Positions 4,980 through 9,637 of a stretch of DNA of 9,637 bases are shown here, piece by piece (position 1 is the first letter of the stretch; each line of letters starts with the position of its first letter). Under the pieces are notes generated by a model. The model saw only the letters and a list, made by a program, of their open reading frames with translations. It did no database searches and was not told the DNA's origin. Position numbers and translations under genes: made by a program. Source of the stretch: Gemmatimonadota bacterium (lineage in GTDB: Bacteria; Gemmatimonadota; Gemmatimonadetes; Gemmatimonadales; Gemmatimonadaceae); assembly GCA_003142495.1 (NCBI GenBank), contig PLMM01000199.1, positions 1 to 9,637 on the forward strand, given 5' to 3'.

Positions 4980-5885
4980 ATGGGTGAAGTAAGCCGCACG
5001 CTGGCAGAGGCACGCAAGCATGGATCGCTCTCTCGCGAGGAAGAGCGCTCCGTCACGCACGGCGATTTCTGGGTGCCCGATGCCGAGCGCGAGCTGTACA
5101 AGTCCGCGCTCACGGCGCTCAACGCGGCGGGCATTCCGTACGTCATTGCGGGCGCGTACGCGATCTACGAGCACACCGGGATTTATCGCGAGACGAAGGA
5201 CCTCGACATCTTCGTCGATCCGACGCTGCTCGTGGGCGCAATGCGCGCGCTCAAGGGCGCGGGGATGTCGGCGCGCCTCGAGCAGCCGCACTGGCTGGCG
5301 AAAGCGACGTGCGGCGACTTGTTCATCGACATCATCTTCGGCATGGGGAACGGCCTCGCGATGATCGACGATGACTGGTACCGCTTCAGCCGTCCCGCGA
5401 TTCTCGCCGCGACTCCGGTGCGCATCGCGCCGGCCGAGGAGCTCCTCTGGCACCGGCTGTTCATCAGCGAGCGTCATCGGCAGGACATGGCCGACATCGT
5501 CCACCTCATCGTGTGCGTGGGCTCGCGGATGGAATGGAAGCGCATCGTCGCCAAGACGGGCGAGCACTGGCCGCTCCTGCTCGCGCAGATTCAGATGTTC
5601 GACTACGTCTACCCGCAGCATCGCGACGGCGTGCCGCGCTGGGTGCGCGAGGAGCTGCTCGATCGCGCCCGCGCCGACATGGAGCGCGAGCGCACTGCCG
5701 AGCTCGTGACGCGCGGGCCGATCATCTCGCGCTTCAGCTTCACCATCGACGTCCACGAGTGGGAGATGAAGGATCTGCGCGAGGAGATCGTGAATCGCGC
5801 GCTGGCGCGCCCGCTCGTGCGCGAGATCGCCGAGGCTCAAGTCTGGGACGAGCGCAGCGAACAGGTGGAGGACTTTCTTTCATGA
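4980..5885 (+). CDS. Nucleotidyltransferase-fold protein, function unknown
   Basis: This 301-residue cytoplasmic protein has the polymerase-beta-like nucleotidyltransferase core. The segment from G58 (IAGAYAIYEHTGIYRETKDLDIFV) contains the helix-turn glycine and the D74-x-D76 metal pair. A third acidic residue, D117 in LFIDIIFG, follows at the expected distance, so catalysis is possible. Families with this pattern include AbiEii-like and other uncharacterised transferases. The C-terminal half (from about residue 145) is helical and charged, and I recognise no domain in it. No signal peptide or membrane segment is seen. The ATG at 4980 has GAGGAG at 4971-4976. The ATGA overlap with the metallophosphoesterase gene implies co-translation and a shared function. 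No clear promoter lies between ssrA and this gene. Substrate and partner are unknown; no HEPN or AbiEi antitoxin partner is next to it, so a toxin role is not supported. Confidence 0.8.
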   Translation: MGEVSRTLAEARKHGSLSREEERSVTHGDFWVPDAERELYKSALTALNAAGIPYVIAGAYAIYEHTGIYRETKDLDIFVDPTLLVGAMRALKGAGMSARLEQPHWLAKATCGDLFIDIIFGMGNGLAMIDDDWYRFSRPAILAATPVRIAPAEELLWHRLFISERHRQDMADIVHLIVCVGSRMEWKRIVAKTGEHWPLLLAQIQMFDYVYPQHRDGVPRWVREELLDRARADMERERTAELVTRGPIISRFSFTIDVHEWEMKDLREEIVNRALARPLVREIAEAQVWDERSEQVEDFLS

Positions 5886-6715
5886 CCGATCGATCGATAT
5901 CTGGCGCCATATCCAATGGGCACGAGCGACGCGCCTTGCAGCCGCGCACGCCGGGGAGCGTGCGCATAGCCGCCGTCGGCGACTTCCACTGTGGCCCCGA
6001 CGATGTCGGCGTCTATCGCGAGCTCTTCGCACGCGTGAACGACGAGGCCGATGTGCTCGTGCTCACCGGTGATCTCACGCGCTGGGGCGCCCTTGCGGAG
6101 TTCAAGGTCGTTGTCGGCGAGCTCGCCGACGTGACGGTTCCCATAGTCTCGGTGCTCGGCAACCACGACTACGAGTCCGGCCACGTCGAAGAGGGAAGCC
6201 GGATGCTCCGGGCGCGCGGCGTGCATCTCCTCTGCGGCGACACCTTCGAGCTAAACCCAACGGTTGGGTTCGCGGGCGTGAAGGGATTCATGGGCGGCTT
6301 CGGCCGCGGCATGCTCACGCCCTTCGGCGAGCCGGAGACCAAGTCCTTCGTGAACGCGACGCTCAACGAGGTACACTCCCTCGAGCTCGCGCTGCGGCGG
6401 CTCGCGACGCCGGTTCGCGTCGCGGTGCTGCACTACGCGCCGATCGCCGCGACGATCGCCGGCGAGCCCGAGGCGATCCACCCATACCTCGGCACCGATC
6501 GACTTGCTGAGCCGCTCGATCGCTACAGCGCTGCGGTCGCATTCCACGGACACGCGCACTCGGGCACGTTGCGCGGAACCACGCTCGGCGGCGTTCCCGT
6601 GTTCAACGTGTCGCTCCCGCTGCTGCGAAGGGAGCGGCCGGGCGCGATGTACTACCTCTACGACGTCAACGCGACGGCTAGGGCCGACGCGCCCAAGGTG
6701 ATGTCAGTTGGTTAG
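5882..6715 (+). CDS. Calcineurin-like metallophosphoesterase
   Basis: This 277-residue protein has the full set of metal ligands of the family in order: D34-x-H36 (GDFHCG), D64 (TGDLTRWG), N94-H95-D96 (GNHDYES), H184 (LHYAP) and H224-x-H226 (GHAHSG). It is therefore predicted to be an active, dinuclear-metal phosphohydrolase or phosphodiesterase; the substrate cannot be read from the sequence. The first 25 or so residues look disordered rather than like a signal peptide, so it is probably cytoplasmic. The ATG at 5882 overlaps the upstream TGA (ATGA) and has GGAGG at 5867-5871. The reading frame is open far upstream inside the preceding gene, but that part is arginine-rich shadow. The last 12 bases overlap the end of ppdK on the other strand. 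Coupling to a nucleotidyltransferase suggests the two act on a common nucleotide-linked substrate (inference). Confidence 0.88.
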   Translation: MTDRSISGAISNGHERRALQPRTPGSVRIAAVGDFHCGPDDVGVYRELFARVNDEADVLVLTGDLTRWGALAEFKVVVGELADVTVPIVSVLGNHDYESGHVEEGSRMLRARGVHLLCGDTFELNPTVGFAGVKGFMGGFGRGMLTPFGEPETKSFVNATLNEVHSLELALRRLATPVRVAVLHYAPIAATIAGEPEAIHPYLGTDRLAEPLDRYSAAVAFHGHAHSGTLRGTTLGGVPVFNVSLPLLRRERPGAMYYLYDVNATARADAPKVMSVG

Positions 6716-9367
6716 GTTGAGCGCCGACTGCGCCGCGGCCAGGCGCGCGATTGGAACGCGGTAGGGCGAGCACGAGACGTAGTTGAGCCCCGCCGTCTGA
6801 CAGAAGGCGATCGACCGCGGATCGCCACCATGCTCGCCGCAGATCCCCGTTTTCATGTTCGGGCGAACTTTGCGCCCCTCGGTGACCGCGTACTTCACGA
6901 GCTTTCCCACCCCTGCGATGTCGAGCGTGCGAAATGGATCATCGGGGTAGATCCCCGCCTCCACGTACATCGGCAGAAAGCGGCCCGCATCGTCGCGGCT
7001 GAGGCCGAGCGTCGTCTGCGTGAGGTCGTTGGTGCCGAAGGAGAAGAAATCGGCCGCCATCGCGATCTGATCCGCCGTGAGCGCAGCGCGCGGCAGCTCG
7101 ATCATGGTGCCGATGGTGTAGGGCAGCTCCTCGCCCATCGCACCCATCACCTGATCCGCTACGTGCTCGAGTATCGCGCGCTGGTGCTCGAGCTCCTTCA
7201 CGGTGGACACGAGCGGAATCATGATCTCGGGCTGCACATCGATGCCGCGCCGCTTTGCGCGCACCGCCGCCTCGAAGATCGCGCGCCCCTGCATCTCCGT
7301 GATCTCCGGATACACGATGCCGAGGCGGCAGCCGCGAAGCCCGAGCATTGGATTCGTCTCTCGCAGCGACTCGACGATGCGATTGAGCTCCTCGCGCGCG
7401 AGCCCGAGCGTGCGCGCGAGGCGTTTGGTATCCTCGCCGCCGTGCGGAAGGAACTCGTGGAGCGGTGGATCGAGCAGACGAATCGTGACGGGACAGCCGT
7501 CCATCGCCTCGAAGATTCCCTCGAAGTCGGAGCGCTGCATCGGGAGGAGCTTGGCGAGCGCACGGCGGCGCCCACCTTCGTCGCGCGCGACGATCATCTC
7601 GCGCATCCCCGTAATGCGATCGCCCTCGAAAAACATGTGCTCCGTGCGGCAGAGCCCAATCCCCTCGGCGCCGAAGTTCCGCGCGACACGTGCATCTTGC
7701 GGCGTGTCGGCGTTCGCGCGAACCTGCAGCGTGCGCGCCTCGTCTGCCCACGAGAGGAGCCGCGCGTACGTGACGTACACGCGCGAGTCCGAGCCGCGCA
7801 TCTGCCCCGAAAGCACGCGCACGACATCGCTCGGGATCGTCGGCAGGTCGCCGCTGAATACGCGCCCCGTCGCGCCGTCGAGCGTGATCCAGTCGCCCTC
7901 GTTGATCGTGGCGCCATTCACCTTGAAGCTGCGGTGCTGGAGATCGACCTCCATCTCCTTGCAGCCGACGATCGCGCACTTCCCCATGCCGCGCGCCACT
8001 ACGGCCGCGTGGCTCGTCATTCCGCCGCGCGCCGTGAGCACGGCGCGCGCAGCGACGATCCCGTGGAAGTCCTCGGGCGTCGTCTCGTCGCGCACGAGTA
8101 TGACGCGAATCCCTTCCGCCGCGCGCTGCTCGGCGACGTCGGGATCGAACACCGCCTGACCGCTGGCCGCGCCGGGACTCGCGGGGAGCCCCGTGGCGAT
8201 CTGCTCCGCCTGTGCGGTCGGATCGATGACCGGGTGCAGCAGCTGATCGAGCTGCTCGGCGTCTACGCGCAGCACGGCCTCGCGCTGCGTGATCACGCCC
8301 TCGGCGACCATCTCATCCGCGATGCGGATTGCTGCGGCGGCGGTGCGCTTGCCGGTTCGCGTTTGCAGCAGGTAGAGCGTGCCGCGCTCCACCGTGAACT
8401 CGATGTCCTGCATGTCGCGGTAGTGCTGCTCGAGGCGATCCTGCGTCTCGAGTAGCTCCGCGTACGCGCCAGGGAGCTGCGTCGCCATCTGCTCGATCGG
8501 CAGCGGCGTGCGAATGCCCGCGACGACATCCTCGCCCTGCGCGTTGATCAGGAACTCGCCGTAGAAGCGCTTTTCGCCGGTGGATGGATCGCGCGTGAAG
8601 GCCACGCCCGTTCCGGAATCGTTGCCCAGATTTCCGAACACCATTGACACGATGTTGACTGCGGTGCCGAGCGATTCGGAGATGTTGTTCTGGCGGCGAT
8701 AGTCGACGGCCTTCTTCAAGGTCCAGGAGCGCCACACGGCCTCGATTGCGCCATTGAGCTGCTCGCGGGGCTCCATCGGAAAATCGGCGCCGGTGCGGTT
8801 TCGCACGAGCGCCTTGTATTCCTCCACGAGATTTCTGAGCGCGTCTTCCGAAAGATCGGCGTCATTCTCCGCCGAATTCGTGAGGCGCTTGGACTTGAGC
8901 AGATGCTCGAAGTCGTGCATCGGCACATTGAGCACGACGTCGCCGTACATCTGGAGGAAGCGGCGATACGAGTCGTAGGCGAAGCGCGCATTGCCACTCT
9001 GCTGCGCGAGGCCGATCACCGTGCGATCGTTGAGCCCGAGATTGAGGATGGTCTCCATCATCCCCGGCATCGACACGGGCGCGCCCGAGCGCACGGAGAC
9101 GAGGAGCGGATTCTTCGGATCGCCGAAGCCGCGTCCGGACACCTGCTCGAGCCGCGTGAGATTCTTCTCGATCTCCGCCTGCAGCTCCGCGCTTGTGCCG
9201 CCGCCCTTCAGGTGGTCGAGGCACGCCGAGCATGCGATCGTGAAGCCGGGGGGCACGGGAACGCCGAGATTGGTCATCTCGGCGAGATTTGCCCCCTTGC
9301 CCCCCAATACCGCCTTCATGTTCCGCGTGCCATCCGCGGTGCCGCTGCCAAAAAAGTATACGAGCAC
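6704..9367 (-). CDS. ppdK: Pyruvate, phosphate dikinase
   Basis: This 887-residue cytoplasmic enzyme interconverts pyruvate + ATP + phosphate with PEP + AMP + pyrophosphate. All three domains are present: an N-terminal ATP-grasp-type nucleotide-binding domain (LGGKGANLAEM near residue 22, SVRSGAPVSMPGMMETILNLGL around 92-113), the central phosphohistidine domain with H453 in GGMTSHAAVVARG (the threonine before SH is the regulatory site in plant enzymes), and the C-terminal PEP/pyruvate-binding barrel with FFSFGTNDLTQTTLG and C843 in GICGEHGGD. Length matches the usual 870-890. GTG at 9367 is the only possible start: an in-frame TAG lies a few codons upstream, and VLVYFFGSGTADG matches the family N-terminus. 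There is no well-spaced ribosome-binding site; a -10-like TAGACT ends six bases before the GTG, so it may be leaderless. It follows purF by 47 bases. PEP synthase is excluded by the GGMTSHAA context and overall layout. Confidence 0.97.
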   Translation of the reverse strand: MLVYFFGSGTADGTRNMKAVLGGKGANLAEMTNLGVPVPPGFTIACSACLDHLKGGGTSAELQAEIEKNLTRLEQVSGRGFGDPKNPLLVSVRSGAPVSMPGMMETILNLGLNDRTVIGLAQQSGNARFAYDSYRRFLQMYGDVVLNVPMHDFEHLLKSKRLTNSAENDADLSEDALRNLVEEYKALVRNRTGADFPMEPREQLNGAIEAVWRSWTLKKAVDYRRQNNISESLGTAVNIVSMVFGNLGNDSGTGVAFTRDPSTGEKRFYGEFLINAQGEDVVAGIRTPLPIEQMATQLPGAYAELLETQDRLEQHYRDMQDIEFTVERGTLYLLQTRTGKRTAAAAIRIADEMVAEGVITQREAVLRVDAEQLDQLLHPVIDPTAQAEQIATGLPASPGAASGQAVFDPDVAEQRAAEGIRVILVRDETTPEDFHGIVAARAVLTARGGMTSHAAVVARGMGKCAIVGCKEMEVDLQHRSFKVNGATINEGDWITLDGATGRVFSGDLPTIPSDVVRVLSGQMRGSDSRVYVTYARLLSWADEARTLQVRANADTPQDARVARNFGAEGIGLCRTEHMFFEGDRITGMREMIVARDEGGRRRALAKLLPMQRSDFEGIFEAMDGCPVTIRLLDPPLHEFLPHGGEDTKRLARTLGLAREELNRIVESLRETNPMLGLRGCRLGIVYPEITEMQGRAIFEAAVRAKRRGIDVQPEIMIPLVSTVKELEHQRAILEHVADQVMGAMGEELPYTIGTMIELPRAALTADQIAMAADFFSFGTNDLTQTTLGLSRDDAGRFLPMYVEAGIYPDDPFRTLDIAGVGKLVKYAVTEGRKVRPNMKTGICGEHGGDPRSIAFCQTAGLNYVSCSPYRVPIARLAAAQSALNLTN

Positions 9368-9373
9368 GCGTGA

Positions 9374-9379
9374 AGTCTA
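9374..9379 (-). promoter_or_regulatory. Possible -10 element of a leaderless ppdK promoter
   Basis: TAGACT on the minus strand fits TAnnnT and ends six bases before the ppdK GTG, so transcription would begin at or next to the start codon. The layout resembles TAGATT seven bases before the dus ATG. No good -35 is seen 17 bases upstream (GCAACG). A GAGG lies 14 bases before the GTG, too far for a standard ribosome-binding site. Confidence 0.4.
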
Positions 9380-9414
9380 AGCCTCGTGTCGGTAGTCGTT
9401 GCCGGGTGGCAGCG

Positions 9415-9637
9415 TCAGCAGCCGCAGCCGAACCGGAGCTTGTCAGGGTCCGTAGGCGGGGGTGTTGGATAGTCCCCCGAGAAGCAGGCATGGCAAAAGC
9501 CGTGCGGGCCTCCTGGAACGGACTGCAACATCCCATCGCGGGACAGGTAGCCGAGCGAATCGACACCAATATGGTCGGCGATCTGCTTGATCGTCATGTT
9601 CGCTCCAATCAGCTCCTCGCGCGAGGGGGTATCGATA
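9415..9637 (-). CDS. purF: Amidophosphoribosyltransferase, C-terminal part (partial, continues past the right edge)
   Basis: The frame enters from the window edge as IDTPSREELIGANMTIKQ and continues IADHIGVDSLGYLSRDGM to a TGA at 9415-9417, giving 73 residues. This is the PurF C-terminus: the IDTPSREELI segment is in the phosphoribosyltransferase domain and DSLGYLS is family-typical. PurF catalyses the first committed step of purine synthesis, making 5-phosphoribosylamine from PRPP and glutamine. The CHAC motif (9484-9495) matches the CxxC pair that supplies two ligands to the 4Fe-4S cluster in Bacillus subtilis-type PurF, whereas the Escherichia coli-type enzyme lacks the cluster. An apparent ATG at 9597 is internal, not the start. 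ppdK lies 47 bases downstream on the same strand and may be co-transcribed. Confidence 0.93.
   Translation of the reverse strand, partial: IDTPSREELIGANMTIKQIADHIGVDSLGYLSRDGMLQSVPGGPHGFCHACFSGDYPTPPPTDPDKLRFGCGC

Noticed and set aside
5513..5881. Upstream extension of the metallophosphoesterase
   Set aside because: It is an arginine/alanine-rich shadow of the nucleotidyltransferase gene; ATG 5882 has GGAGG and a stop-start overlap.
6830..8455. 541-codon open frame on the plus strand
   Set aside because: It lies wholly antisense to ppdK, whose domain motifs are complete. The predicted product is rich in Arg, His, Ala and Glu with no motif, as expected for an antisense frame in GC-rich coding DNA.
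1..9637. Mobile elements, CRISPR arrays, phage genes or a defence island
   Set aside because: No transposase, integrase, terminal inverted repeats, spaced direct repeats or known defence motifs were found. The nucleotidyltransferase lacks an AbiEi or HEPN partner.

Overview
The window is a dense, GC-rich (G/C-biased third codon positions) stretch of a bacterial chromosome made mostly of housekeeping genes. No transposase, integrase, CRISPR array or phage gene is visible. The lineage cannot be fixed from the sequence. The mix (a PurF with the CxxC pair of 4Fe-4S enzymes, a pyruvate phosphate dikinase, a one-piece tmRNA, LarB, and start codons placed directly after -10 elements) suggests a soil or environmental phylum outside the Proteobacteria. 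Gemmatimonadota is my weakly held guess.

Layout. (1) At 3-59 is the last 18 codons of an unidentified plus-strand gene, followed by a strong hairpin/T8 terminator (77-112) that probably also serves the convergent gene ptsN (133-585, minus), a PTS EIIA(Ntr)-like phosphocarrier. (2) ptsN and the next gene diverge from a 132-bp spacer holding two back-to-back promoters. (3) A plus-strand cluster runs dus (tRNA-dihydrouridine synthase, 718-1749), then larB (1746-2495, start codon overlapping the dus stop), then a membrane-anchored GAF-GAF-GGDEF diguanylate cyclase gene (about 2529-4421). The cyclase gene is interrupted by an in-frame TAG at 3606 in its second GAF domain and lacks a standard start codon for its membrane part. 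(4) ssrA (tmRNA) occupies 4499-4857 with its own promoter and a hairpin behind it; its tag reads ANSNMALAA. (5) A translationally coupled pair follows: a nucleotidyltransferase-fold protein (4980-5885) and a calcineurin-like metallophosphoesterase (5882-6715). (6) On the minus strand lie ppdK (6704-9367), whose end overlaps the phosphoesterase gene by 12 bp, and the C-terminal part of purF (9415 to the window edge).

Functionally, dus and ssrA concern tRNA and translation, larB makes the precursor of the nickel-pincer cofactor, and ppdK links pyruvate and phosphoenolpyruvate. ptsN would take phosphate from a PEP-fed relay, although no other relay gene is here. The least explained parts are the interrupted cyclase and the nucleotidyltransferase/phosphoesterase pair, which has no recognisable pathway partner in the window.
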